Assembly (NCBI GenBank): GCA_037178975.1
Contig: JASJZH010000005.1
Span: 558,001-622,000, forward strand
Length of the DNA stretch: 64,000 bases
Reading direction: 5' to 3'
Source of the DNA: Oscheius tipulae
Taxonomy: Eukaryota > Nematoda > Chromadorea > Rhabditida > Rhabditidae
Below are positions 43,101-54,999 of this stretch, piece by piece; the stretch's first letter is position 1, and every line of letters begins with the position of its first letter. Below the pieces are notes generated by a model. The model worked only from the letters and a program-made list of their open reading frames with translations, had not been told where the DNA came from and did not search any database. Made by a program: the position numbers and the translations under genes.

Positions 43101-44211
43101 ATGAGGATTCCGTCTCTCCCCATTTTGTCATGTCAAAACTGACTCAGAAACCGAAGCTTCAGGTGAGAGACAGAGAGACAGATAGAGAGGCAGTGAGTCA
43201 GAGAGATAGAAAGACAGGGAGACAAAAAGACAAAGAGACAGAGAGACAGATCGAATTCCAGATGGCCTACCTGAACCGACTCTTCAGCAAGGGAGAAGGT
43301 GCCGAGTATGCTGACAGAGCTATCCAGCTATACGCAGAGTATGATAGGAAGAAACTGCTAAAGTTTTTGAAGAACTATGAGCGCTACAACATTCCCAAGG
43401 CTCTGGAGATATGCATGCAAAAATGTTATCATGAGGAGGTAAGGACAGTATAGGCTGAGAAACCAACGACTTTAGACGATCCTTCTCTACGGAAAGTCCG
43501 GTAATCACAGGGAAGCCCTGCTTCTGATGATGAAAGAGTACAAACAGCTGGATAGAGCCATTGAGTACTGCAGAGAGCATGAGGATGAGGATCTATGGAG
43601 CCAGTTGATTGATCTGGTAGTCAAGAGTCCGGAACACATTGTCGGACTGTTGAAGCAAGTCGGAAGCAGTATAAATCCACTGAATATCATACAGAAGGTA
43701 GGTCTCTTTGTTATTCCTCTCTATGTATTATACTCTCTATGTGTCTCTGTGTATCTATCTCTCTGACCTCGGTCACTCTGTCTCTGAGCCAAACTGAAAC
43801 ATCTCCAGATACCCAGAGATCTGGAAGTCAAGGGCCTCAGAGATGCTCTTGCCAAAGTCCTTCGAGATTGTGCAGCCCGGGTGGAACTGCTTCGTGGATG
43901 TCGTGAAGCGACATACAGTGACACTACCCTCCTCTTCACCGACTTCCTGAAAGTCAATAGACGAGCATTCCCTATAGGACCCAGATCTCTCTGCATTGTT
44001 TGCAGGTAGGCTAACCTCCATAAATGGCAGGAGAAATTTTTTTTTCAGAAAGAGGTTCATGACCGAAGAAGCTTCCAAGTGGTCGGACGTGAAAGTTTTC
44101 GGGTGCGGACATACTAGCCATTTCAACTGTGCCGAAAATGAGAGAAAGCTGCACTTCAGGACAGAAATCTGTCCACTGTGTAGCGAGAACAGAGAGGAGA
44201 TTCTGGGATAG
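40158..44211 (+). CDS. VPS41: VPS41, HOPS complex subunit
   Basis: Nineteen exons close in phase to exactly 900 codons: 40158-40295, 40340-40462, 40719-40844, 40887-41024, 41300-41403, 41446-41614, 41656-41817, 41857-41975, 42015-42114, 42198-42283, 42320-42431, 42482-42562, 42590-42773, 42825-42994, 43034-43162, 43262-43438, 43476-43697, 43809-44005, 44049-44211. The N-terminal beta-propeller follows VPS41 (LRDDKITSLAAHDKFLAIGT, AVGERNLSLYKKK, SLAIGWADTV). The middle is alpha-solenoid/CHCR repeat, with LLYGKSGNHREALLLMM and DLEVKGLRDALAKVL. It ends in a RING-H2-like zinc finger: CIVC, CGHTSHFNC, CPLC. HOPS tethers late endosomes, lysosomes and autophagosomes before fusion. Human VPS41 is about 850 aa, so length fits. 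Neighbour of UVRAG, a HOPS partner. Confidence 0.95.
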
Positions 44212-44914
44212 GAATTTAGAATTGTTTGACTGTATATAAGAGTCAGAGAGTACGGTTACTTGTATCCACAGTCCAGGGCAGCTACTTGTGATATGTATTT
44301 ATTAGAAATGAAGAATAGTTTTGACAGAGAGACACAAAGACATAGAAATACAGTGAGGCAAAGAGACGAAGACACAGAGACACATAGAGGCACGGAGACA
44401 GAGCAAATCTACAGTGACAAGACGCCACCTAAAACTTCGCTCCCAAACCCACGTTGTTCGACCCAACCATATTCTGCAAAGTTGTAGTTCATGTCAAAAT
44501 CTACATCTTTGCAAAACATCATTTTGCTCCAAAGTCATTTCCTGGACCAGTGCAGAATAATTTGGTTTTTGTCACCCGTGTCACCCCCGTACCATCTCGC
44601 GCCGGCCAATCCCCATATATACCGGAAGCGGCCCCTCAGGTTAGCTTTCGGGCTCAAGTGATTGTACCAGCGGTACCCTCAGATCATGATCGTTGTAGAA
44701 CGAGTTTACTGAAGTAGCTTCGAGAGTGGTCTAGGGACACATACTGCTTTTTGAGGAGAGATGTGCTCTGACCTGGCTTTATGTCAGGCTAGAGTCCTTT
44801 CTTCTGTAGGTTTTGAACCTGATCCAACATGAGATCCAAGAAATCTACAGAGAACATTGCTTGAGTTCCTTTTCCCCCCTCGTCTAGGGACTTGACCATG
44901 AACAGTCCAAAAGA

Positions 44915-47316
44915 CTAGGGCAGAATCTCCCCGTTGATGTTCAGCGCCTGTGCCAGTAACTTCATGACAGAATTCGTTGGGGTATCCACATTCGTCTTGA
45001 TGATCACCTTCTCTCCATCAGCCAAATAAATGTCCAGGGTTATATGGATGCCAGTGGCGCGGAAGCTGCTCATTTGGGCATCCAGGAACCATTTCTCGAC
45101 AGTAGGATGTCGGATGACCTCGGGGTGTTGGACTACTGTAAGAATTGAAAAACAACTGAAAATTTAAAACTCACATCCGTTTAACCACTTGGCCAGCTTT
45201 AGCCTCCTTTCCTCCAGCTGCTTCTCATTCACATTGAAAAGCCTTTTGGCTTATTCCTGATAATTTATGATTAGCTACCTATAAATAGGCAGGCAGATAA
45301 ACATAGGCTTCTGTGATACACAGAAGTATAAATTCTGCCATTGTTGTTTCTGAGAATAGCTTTGTTTTTATGATAGTCAGGTAAGTTGTACCTGTTTTTG
45401 CCCCTTGTCCTTCTGTCTTCAATTCCCTCTGTCTCTCAGAATCTCTGTATTTTTGTCGGCTCTGTCTCTCTTCCTCTCAATTTCTTTGTCTTTTTGTCTC
45501 TGTCTCTGTTTCTCTCGGTGTCTCTCCCCATGTCACTCTGTCTGTCTGCTACTTTGTGTCTTTGTCACAAATCTCTGGTGAAGCCATTTTCAGCTCAATG
45601 TCCTGTCATCCTACTTGACTCACTAGACCCAGTTTTTTTTTATCACAATACTTAAGTGACCAAAGAAGCCATGTCTGTCTTGCAATTAGTCAGACTTACA
45701 TGTTCAGTTCCTCCATTATTGGAAATCAAAGGCTTCCTAGCACTCTTGGTCTCTCTAATGGTAGACTACTGGTGCAACATTTTTTTACTATTACTGTTAA
45801 TGTCACTGTCATTTTCTTACATCAGAATGATTCTCTTTTAAACTTTTATTAGGTCGCTCTTTATACGATGGAATTTTAAGCGGAATATATCGTGGGGGCT
45901 GGCAGTTGAGATTGTAGGGAGAATATGGGGGAGGGGCCTTCATATTTGAGCAGAATAAGTGTTTTACATGAGGGTATCGTACACTTTAACTGGAGAGACA
46001 GTGACGCGATGAAGAGGTGGCGGAGCTTGCATGGCCGGACGTACGAAGGCTGAGGGACGACTGGTGACAGAGACAGGTCTGGAAAGTGTATGATCAGCTA
46101 GAGAGAGAGAGAGAGAAGGACGGAGAGACAGAAATACAGAGAGAGAGAGACAACATCCTCACCTCGGCTGTACTGAAACTCTAACATAGTTCTGGTTTCG
46201 ATCATAGTTCTCTTTCTCCTTCCTGAGTTCCTCAATCTGCTTGGCCTTGTCTCCCAGCTCCTGGTTTAGTAGGTTGTTCTGTCTGTGCAGCCATAGCAGC
46301 TGGTCATCTGCCGGTTGAGGCAAGTTTCCTCTCTGTAACCATCAGTTTTGACCCATACCACCTACAGTATACCTGCAGGTTCGAATGAGTCGGGAACCCT
46401 TTTTCACTGGTCTCCATAAGAGCTACCATTCTCCTGTTCAGCTCGGTCAGGTGCGCTCTCAGAAAGTTCAGCTTCTGTTCGTGGACAGCAGGCTCCTAAA
46501 ATCACTTTTTTTCCAGGACTTGTACTAGTACATTCCCAGAGCTCTCTCTGTCCTAATCATCTACTTTATCGTCACATTCCCAGTTCCTTGGTTCTGGTGG
46601 GAAAGTGTGCGCTCGTGGTCATGGATTGTACTATGACTGGAGGAAGTAAACTTGCTTTTTTGCAAAGTTGGAGGAGCACATTTTGGGAACAAGAGAGGGT
46701 CATTGACTTAAGCTACAACTACATAGATAGTTCTGAGCGAGGGAACTAAAGACTCTGTACCTAGAGAGCAATGGGTTGACATGCTCTTGACAGACAGTGA
46801 TAGAGAGTACATGATGCTTGCGGTATGCCAACTACATATCTATTGTATTTAACCAGAGGTCGTGGATTCAGATTCTGCCTCCCTGTCTCTCTCTTTCTCC
46901 CTGTATTCCTATTTTTCAGTCTCATTGTCTCTGTAACTCTCTGTCTTTCTGTCTCTCTGTTCGTTAGAACTGTACTATACGATACCCCTCGAACCTTTCC
47001 CACCTTCCTCTTTAGTCAACACCAGTCTTCCCATGGGCTTTCCTCGAAACCTCGCTCTGATTAACTACAAAAATATTATGTGGGGGCAGCAGCAATGTGT
47101 CTGGGTTCCAGAGATTATTGCTCTGGGAACATGACGCTCACTTACCAGTGTAACCATGCCTTTTTGTAGGAGACGATTCCGCTTCTCGACCGTCTCTAGA
47201 CGTTCCTTGAACCAGTCTGTCAGTCGCACATTGGTCTCGAAGCTCTTTCTCAGTAGTTCCTCTTCTTCTCTGTGGAGGCTGTCCAGCTTGGCCTGAAAAA
47301 TATTAGTCATTGACAT
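44915..47316 (-). CDS. PX-domain protein with N-terminal coiled coil, incomplete model
   Basis: Upstream exons 47146-47316, 46373-46495 and 46163-46332 join in phase and encode a coiled coil starting at ATG 47316. The last one ends NYVRVSVQPR, like the first strand of a PX (phosphoinositide-binding) domain. Downstream exons, about 45175-45250 and 44915-45135, encode the last PX helices (EKQLEERRLKLAKWLNG-LVQHPEV) and a tail like a ubiquitin/RA-like fold (ITLDIYLADGEKVIIK), ending at TAG. The middle of the PX domain, with the lipid-binding RRY/F motif, should lie between 45260 and 46160, but I cannot find it. Either exons are missed, or the domain is deleted and the gene is broken. Sorting-nexin-like; exact family not recognised. 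Confidence 0.5.
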
Positions 47317-47781
47317 ACGATTCCCATGGATTCAATCAGGAGTTTGGGAATATGATGCCAGATTACGGTAGCTGGTTTCTAGAAAGTGTCAACATCACGA
47401 GCCAAGTTTTGGAAACTCCTACGCGGGTACAATCTAGGGAACAGAGAGACAGAGAGAGCACATTCTGCACATCCTGACTCAGGAATCCGTACTATGAGCG
47501 TCACCATTGTATACGTCTCGGTATAATGACTACTGCTTTGACCACGTAACGTCCATATATGCATAATAGACCTGGAGAACGGAGAGATACTAATATGAGT
47601 CTAGAAGGAGCCAAAACAAGATCTTCTATCATCTTTTTCCTCCTTTTCCAACCCAGTTTTTCTGCCTAACTCCCCTAATTTCTCAAGGGGGCGGTACTCA
47701 TTTTCAAGCAATCAACGGCTCCGCCTTTCTATCTACCAAAGCCAGCCTCGAGCTAATTCATAGTCACTTTAGCTACAGACG

Positions 47782-48585
47782 ATGCAGCTTCACCTGGTCC
47801 TACTATTCGTGGGCATTACAGCTACCGCTGTCTCAGAGAGAGTCGACAATTCTACAGAGCAGCTGGATATTGTGAGTCGGGGAAACAGAGAAACAAAAAG
47901 ACAGTGACAGAGAGACAAGAGACATAGAGACACTCGATTTCCAGAACAAATTGGAACGCATTCTCATGAAACGAAGTGTGGACCAAATTTTGGAAGAGGA
48001 CCGTCAGATGATGGAAGACAGTATGGGCAAGCGAGCCGGAGATGAGCTCCCTGAGGAAGACTATGATCTAGTAGAAGTCGAAGATATGGACGGGTATGAC
48101 TCCCTTTGGAAAAAAGTAAAGTCTAATTCAGCATGGTCAAGCGCTCAATGGCCATCGGCCGACCATCTCTTCGCCCCGGCAAACGCAGTGTGGCCATGGG
48201 CCGTCTGGCCTTCCGACCTGGCAAGCGGTCTATCGCCATGGGACGATCGGCATTCCGACCGGGGAAACGCTCAATTGCTTCTGGTCGTCTAAATTTTAGG
48301 TAATGTCTCTCATTCTTTACGTCACTCTGTCTGTCCGTCTCTCTGTCTCTTTGTCTCTCTGTCTCTGTCTCTCTCTCTCTCTCTCTCTCACTGTCTTCTT
48401 CCAGACCCGGAAAGAGGTCCCTAAGCATGGGTCGTGTAAATTTTCGTCCCGGTAAAAGGAGTGTAGCCATGGGCCGAATCAACTTCCGTCCGGGAAAGAG
48501 GAGCATCGCCAGCGGTCGCCTGAACTTCCGACCGGGAAAGCGCTCCCTGGCCCTGGTTGATGTCGATCCCCTCTTTTTCAACTAA
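47782..48585 (+). CDS. RPamide neuropeptide precursor, NLP-2/NLP-22/NLP-23 type, seven copies
   Basis: Exons 47782-47871, 47945-48093, 48132-48299 and 48405-48585 close in phase to 195 aa. Signal peptide MQLHLVLLFVGITATAVS, a 70-residue acidic spacer with Lys-Arg sites, then seven tandem units each ending RPGKR: SMAIGRPSLRPGKR, SVAMGRLAFRPGKR, SIAMGRSAFRPGKR, SIASGRLNFRPGKR (twice), SLSMGRVNFRPGKR and SVAMGRINFRPGKR. Cleavage and Gly-amidation would give 11-residue peptides ending RP-amide. C. elegans NLP-2/22/23 carry one or a few very similar peptides (for example SIAIGRAGFRPGK), and NLP-22 acts in sleep. Intron 3 splits a unit between Arg and Pro and holds a GTCTCT/CT repeat. AATAAA at 48635-48640. 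Confidence 0.93.
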
Positions 48586-48631
48586 TCTCTCCCCGGCTTT
48601 CACCCCCTGTGATCTCCTCTGACTGTATCTG

Positions 48632-51600
48632 TCAAATAAAGCCTTTTTTGTTGTCAGGACTCACCACTCTGGGGGCTATGTCCTCCTCATGCATGGTATT
48701 CCTTTTGGCCTGATCACTGTTACTGGAGGTTGTCGAGTTCCTCCACGAGATGTTCTCCATCCCCGACGAGGCTGCAACATAATTTTTTATCATTCGGTCC
48801 GGGATTAAGTGATTCAGTGAACTCTCAAGTATCGCGAGGGAGAAAGACATACACAACAATACCTCCCTCAACATGTTTCTTCCAGGAAAACTGACCGACT
48901 GATGCAAATGAGGCAGTGCTATGGGGACGACTGCGAACGACCTGGACTCGCGGAGCCGCGGAACCATTCGGGGGGATCGGATGACGCATTCGGGACTCTT
49001 CTTTCTGGCTGCGGACAGTGTTCGCCTGAAAATATCGTTATGGGGTCAGAGAGACCGAGGCGAAGAGAGACAGAGAGACAAAGAGGCAGAGAGACATAGA
49101 GACAGAGACAGTAACTCTCTCCATATGCGTAGGAGAGAGAGTTAAGTGCCCCACCTCAAGAGAAACGGTATTCTCACCGTCTGATCCGACGGGTTTGTTC
49201 CTATTCTCCCCTGCCAAAACGAGGTTTCTCTAGGATTGGCCTTGAAATCACTCACTCCCTCTATGAACAACAGAGAAAGGAACCGCCAGTTGAGGGAGCG
49301 GTTATGTCCCTTCTAATTTCAAAATGGGAGACAGACGGGTTGCTACTTGTCGTAAAAGAGTATAAGGGACAGGGGAGCATGTTTGTTTAAGGATGGGTTG
49401 TAAAATGGTGGTGCTTGACCGTCTTTTGCCCTGTCTCTGTCTCTCTGTCACCCTAGCCCCAAAAACCAAAAATAGACAACTTGACCGGGCACAATTGTTC
49501 ACAAGCGAGATATGGTTTTGCCCGCGGAGCCTCAGGTACAATTGACCGTCAAAACCCACACCATAAAAGACCGGAACCGGAGGGAGGTCGAGTCCGTTTT
49601 TCTACACCCACAATGTCCAGTTATGGCCTGTGTACACAGAGACAGGGATTGGGACAAGAACTGGTAAGGATGCCAAGGGACAGAGAGATTGAGAGAGACA
49701 GAGAGACAGGGAGACAGAGAGACACTGAGATAGAGAGCCACAGACAAACAGGTACCTTACCTTCTTCTGTCGCATCACAACACGCTGGGAGTCCTGTGGA
49801 GCCAGTCCGGCCAGATTTGCGTACTCCGAATAACTTGGCAAAGGAGCGTAGTGTCCGTTCACAGACTGAAAATGATGTTATAGAGGAAAAGTTTGTACAG
49901 CTGTGGCAGCCAAAAAAGATCTGTTGGGGAGAGAATGGACAGGAATAGGATTAGACAGAATGACTACATAAATCTCTACCAATAGTGGGGGCGTGAAAAA
50001 CAGCATCATAAAACCATCTTCTGTAAAAGAAAATCTCCAACTGACCGCCCTATATATGACGTAGACTGAGAGCAAGAAAGCTACATGTTCCAAAAAAGAT
50101 GTGGTGCGCTTAAAGTCACTTCTGCCTCGTTGGTCTAGTGGTTAGCGCACTTGCCTGAGGAACTCGCGACCATGGTTCGAGCCCATTAACTTTAAATAGC
50201 TGTTTGCTTTTGTTTTTAATCGATCTCCAGTTTATACACCAAGTTTATAGGCTCTCTCTCCTTTATAATAACTTACAGTAGTCGGTTGTGACCTCCTGTC
50301 AGCCAGACTCGGCTGACTGGCAAATTGCTGTGACCGCCGGTCGAAGCCGTTCAGTCCCATTGTAGGATGCTGCTGCTGCATTTTTCTTCTCTCAGAACTA
50401 AAAATATGACTCTTAGATTAAAAAAAAAATGACCTACCCCTGTGAATTCAGTCGTCCCTCGCTCTGTACTCTCGTCAATCCGGGTTGGACGTTGTTGTTG
50501 ATCTCCCTCTCTCTGTAGGCCAGCCGCACAGCGTGGAGGAAGCGGTCGAAAGTAAGGTAGCTGGAAAAAGCAGCTGAATCTGATCTAGTCACATATAATT
50601 AAGAGACTGAAGGCATCCTGGCGTGAAACAAGCAGGGGCTAGACAAAACTCGTCGTATTAAGCAATCCCCGCTGGGTCTGGGGAGCGAAAAACAAAATTG
50701 CCCTTTGGTTTTTTTTAGAGTTATAACTGTCCCAGTCTCTGTCTCTTTTTTTAAACTCACCCGTCTGGAGAAGCAACCTTCCCAACGCACTGCAAGAAGC
50801 TTGGAGGAAGATTTCCACGAGATAGTTCACCGAATCGGGAGTAGATCTGAAATGAGAGCGAGTGTTGAAGGAGAAAGAGACAGAAAAAGAGCTGCAGCTG
50901 GACAAACCACCTGCATTTCATGGTCGGGAGCTGTACATAGTAATGACCAGAGGGAGAGAGACACAAAGACAGAAGTATTCAGAGACGTTGGTCAAATTAC
51001 GGCCCTCTAATTATTCGCTATTTACACTCTTGCTTAGAAGACAGAGAGGCGAGAAAACATCAAGGCTCTCTCTCTCTCTCGTTTCTTTGTCTTGACTATC
51101 TGACAGACAAAATGGCCAGGTCATAGCCCTATCCTTCCACCTTTGACTCAGTTAAGCAAACGTAAAATCTTGTTTGTCTAGGAAGACCAAGTCTAAAAAC
51201 GAAGAGTGAACCAAATCGCGGCCAGTGTGGGTGCTACAGGAAGTTTATGGCGTGAAAACGAGGCCTCTCCCGGCGGAGAATGTATCCTAAAGAGGATCCA
51301 GTACAAGACATTGGGCTAATGAGGCTGCGGGAATGAAATGGGGTGAGAGAACTCACCGTCTCGTAGCTGACTCGACCGCATTTTCGGGTATCCAAAATGT
51401 CGAAGAGGACCCGAAGGGCATCGATGAAGTCCGGACGGAGCTGTGGCTCGTCAACTGGAAGTACAGAGCCGTCACTGTCATTGTCTGCACTTACCCATAG
51501 CTCCCATTTCTTCCGCTTGCAAGCTCCAACTTCTTATAATTTCCACTGGAATTGTTCTAGTAGTACTGTAGCCTCTGTAAGGCTGCTGTGGGAGGGACAT

Positions 51601-51929
51601 TTGAGAGTCAAATGTTACAGAGGAACAGGGAACTAGTTCTTTTGGAGCTGGCGAGAGTTTTTTGAAGTTTGAGGAACGTTCTAATCTTATCAGAGCTATT
51701 GTTCCAAAGGGACAAGCAGCATCATATGGGGCGGGAGAGAGAGAAAAAAAAGGACAGGACGCCAGTGGTGCACTAGCGGATGTCTTGTAAGAGATCGTGG
51801 TAGGGAGATGTTTGAATTTCTACTTACCCCTCTCTCGAACGTCAGCGGACCATACCTGGCAGAGGAGTCACCCCCAGCAGAGAGAGAGGAGAGACTAATG
51901 TTGACAAATAGAGATCGAGAGGAGGCCAT
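48632..51929 (-). CDS. SAPCD-like (suppressor APC domain) protein
   Basis: Exons in order: about 51838-51929, about 51495-51526 (uncertain), 51357-51454, 50761-50846, 50438-50560, 50277-50397, 49761-49865, about 48900-49025, and possibly 48632-48771. The central exons give the suppressor-APC domain: LRPDFIDALRVLFDILDTRK, IYSRFGELSRGNLPPSFLQC and DGYLTFDRFLHAVRLAY, matching the SAPCD1/2 pattern of FDILD and YLTFERF. The rest is Gln/Ser/Arg-rich and disordered. SAPCD2 regulates spindle orientation and apical polarity in vertebrates; here the function is inferred. First and last junctions do not close in phase by hand; the gene may end by reading on past 48900 or in the 48632 exon, whose stop overlaps the 3' end of the convergent neuropeptide gene. 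Confidence 0.7.
50123..50190 (+). repeat. tRNA-like relic in SAPCD-like intron
   Basis: Strong A box (TGGTCTAGTGGTTAGCGC) and a T arm CATGG-TTCGAGC-CCAT with a perfect B box. The acceptor stem (GCCTCGT...) has no partner downstream and the anticodon stem is poor. tRNA-derived rather than functional. Confidence 0.5.
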
Positions 51930-54617
51930 TGGAAGGTGATACACAGAGAGAGATCGGGGTCAGTCAGCTGTCTACCGTTTTTTGAAGACACCGACAGGTA
52001 GAGAAAGGAGGAGAAAATTTGGAGGTTTTTTTGGGAAGGAACTGTAAAACCAATAGACAATGGATCATTGAGGATTTACAGCTAAAAATTAGCCCAAACG
52101 GGCTAATAACAGGCTGCTCTTTGAGGTTAAGATTGACCATGAAAGAGGTGACCGCCAGCCGAAGGATCACAGCAATTAGGCAGGTGCAAGATGGGACAGG
52201 AAACGGACAGGAGGAGGAGGCAAATTGACCGGAAGAGAGATTTACAGAGACAGACAAAATGAGTCAGTACCCAAACGGGAAGAAGAGTCGTGGGGGTAAT
52301 GCTCTCCGACTCTCCAACTGATAAGATAGTCAACAGGGTGGAAGAAAGAAGGTGCACTCATCAAGGAGACATAAAATTTTCCAGCTAGCTGAAAGCAAAC
52401 AGCTGATTTTAAGTTTTTGTCCTTTGTCCCGAAAAAGGGGAGAGAATGGCTGTTCCAGTACCTATTGCGGGATCGAAATGGATAGAAGAAACTGATAAGA
52501 GGTGGCAGCTGTCTAATTTTTCGACGCAAACTTCTATTTCAAGATTCGAATAGGAGAAATTAGGCTGTTCATTCCTCGAATTTAAAGGAAATGCGACAGC
52601 TTGTCGGAGATTATAGTCTCAGTGTGTATAGATGAATGGAGTTGTTGCAATCTCTTCCCCTTTCTTCCCGACGGCGGTAAACGAAGCGAAACGGAATGAG
52701 GACACGCGCCGGATCTCGGGAGATATGACTGTTGCCTGCATACAACGTGGGCGACTTTGGCGGGATTACATGGACATTTTGGCACCTTACATTGGGGGGG
52801 GGGTCACACACACAGACAGTGAGACTGGAAAGCAGGGTAGAGAAACAGAGAGACAGAAAGACGGAGGAACAGAGAGTCAGTGAGACTCTCGCTCAACTGC
52901 TACCAGTCTCTATGCAAAGAAATCATATGAGTAGCAGTAAAGAGTCGCCGAACCATAGTGAGAGACAGAGGGAGCTCCACCCTTGTTGTATTTGGCGCAA
53001 ATACTCTGTCCACCCCCACCAAATACGCATTCACGGGGCCGAAACACTTGAACAAGTGGTGGCGGTGATGAACAGGGTGGGCCATTGTCAATTTGGCAAT
53101 GCTAGGAACATCAGTCACGTCCGGTTGGTGGTTCTTTCTCATCCGTGCCGTCTTGGAACTAATCAAAAAGAGAAAAGGGTGACAGTTGGCTTCACGCCGG
53201 AGGCGTTTATTTATCGAGAGCAGTGCCCTCCTTTGACACGATTCTCCCCTCCAACAGTCTCCCTCTCTCAAATATTGACCCGACGATAGGATAGGGATGA
53301 CGACACTAATATACTGGTCTCTGGAATTGGGAAAAGGGGCAGCTGGCAGGTTGACTACTGATCCTGGTATCCATGTCCGTAAACAATCTATGCTGTCGCA
53401 TAAACTATGCGCGAGAAACAGATGGCAATGACGAGGAACAGGGAGTCCAATTGGGCCTATTGTGGTTGTCTCTCTGTCTCTCTGTGAAGCAGGACTGGAA
53501 GAGCTTTGTTATGTAGTTGTCACAAAATTGTTTCTGAACGAAAGTGACCAGTGTCCATTTGACCGCTGCTGCTCGCCTTGGACTGCTGCTCCCTCTTTCC
53601 CTCTACCCAGGTAACGTTGCTTTTCTGCTCAAGTAGCCTACTCGGACCAATCTTTCGCACTGACTCTCTCATCCCTTTCTCAAGTTTAGAGACTAGGATT
53701 TGGGCACAACCAAGAGCAACCCAATTCTGAACACAGCCTCCGAACCGAGGGCCGCATCGGGTTGCTCAATTTGCGCTGAAGCTTAGCCTGGAAGACTCTG
53801 GAAACACCCATGCTGAACAGCCCCCAACATGTTGAAACAGCTGGAAAACAGTCAAGATTTGTGAATCGGTGTGGAATCTCAAAGACTGCTCGAAAACCCG
53901 GGAAACGCAAGGGGGCGAATATTCGAAATGTAGAGAGTCTAAACGGGACATGCCAATTTTTTTCCTTGATTTCCGATAAGTCCAGACAGGTCAAATAAGA
54001 GTTGACCTGCCTTGACAGGTCGAAACTCGAGAAAACGAGTGGCGTGAGCAATCTAGACCCTCCACATTAAAATAACTTTTCTGGCCTCGGTAGGACGCTC
54101 GTCGGACTGTTTCAGTGCTCCATTTCAACGTCTTCGAGCATCGTTTCCACATTCACTGACAGTCCGCAAGATCTGAAAACCAAGAGTTTGCAAGAGATAT
54201 AGAGGCACAGACAGAAACTAAGCTGATTCTGTCCAGCTGTAACAGGAGTTCCAGCTCTCCATTTTATATGTAGAAATTGTCTTTTGGCCATTTGAAGCAT
54301 TCTTCTCGTTGCAGTCCATCCACAGTAGCTCCACAACTCATAGGAAGCCATCCCTTCTGAAGTTCGACATCTAGAAGGAGTTTGGGAATAAGTAGTTTAA
54401 AAAAGAGCGTATAAACCATGGATTAGCCGTGTTTTAGGACCCTCAAATTCCGATTCTCTAATTACAAGACAACACTTCCAGTCTTCACTAGCCGATTTGC
54501 TGGTTCTAAAACCTGCCGCAACCCCAGCAGTCCAAGGCGAGCAGCAGCGACCTAATGGACTCTGTCTGACGCTTTTGTAAAGGCTGCTCCAAATTTATAG
54601 CAACTACGCGCGTCAAA
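51930..54617. other. Intergenic stretch, no supported gene
   Basis: Contains overlapping open frames on both strands at 52732-53289, but with GACAGA-repeat segments inside and no domain, start context or splice partner. A frame at 54112-54351 (minus) begins MASYELWSYCGW and could be part of an unknown gene. I cannot support either. Confidence 0.4.
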
Positions 54618-54950
54618 GTCAATGCTGCCAACAATTTGAATCTTCTGAAGACACAAGTTCTCCCCTGGGCCAAAAAGCATTTCAAGAAGCGTAATTGGGC
54701 ATTTCAACAAGATGGAGCTCCTTCTCACAAGCCTTCAGCGAGTGGTCCCCAATTTCACCGGAGCTCAATCTAATGGACTTCTCAGTTTGGAGTGTTCTTG
54801 AAGCAAAAGCCTACAAAACACAACATAGAAACATCATTTCTTGAAAGTATCTGTTAAAAAAGCATGGTATGAACTAGATGTCACCTATCTGGGCGCCACC
54901 ATCAACGCCTTACTCAAGCGACTCAAAGCATGCCTCGATGTCGATTGAGG
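54618..54950 (+). pseudogene. Mariner transposase relic
   Basis: A fragment of the catalytic domain of a mariner-type transposase. FQQDGAPSHKP carries the second catalytic Asp region, then after a frameshift SPELNLMDFSVWSVLEAKAY carries the third (the family's NPMDY-VW block) and LKRLKACLDVD the C-terminus. At least one frameshift and one stop interrupt it. No inverted terminal repeats found by eye. Dead element. Confidence 0.85.
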
Positions 54951-54999
54951 AAGATTCGAATCTCAATGTTCATTTTTGTGCAAAAACAATCAGTAAATA

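Noticed and set aside
48094-48131. A 16-nt intron (GTAAAGTCTAATTCAG) in the neuropeptide gene
   Set aside because: It leaves the wrong phase. The 38-nt intron 48094-48131 with donor GGGTATGA keeps the frame and matches usual intron size.
48123-48581. Minus-strand 152-aa frame rich in PGRKxxRPMA repeats
   Set aside because: Antisense of the repeated RPamide units. The plus-strand precursor has signal peptide, splice sites and a poly(A) signal.
52732-53289. Plus-strand 185-aa frame and overlapping minus-strand 123-aa frame
   Set aside because: Includes GACAGA-derived sequence, no domain or signal peptide, no splice partner. Frame length alone is not convincing here.
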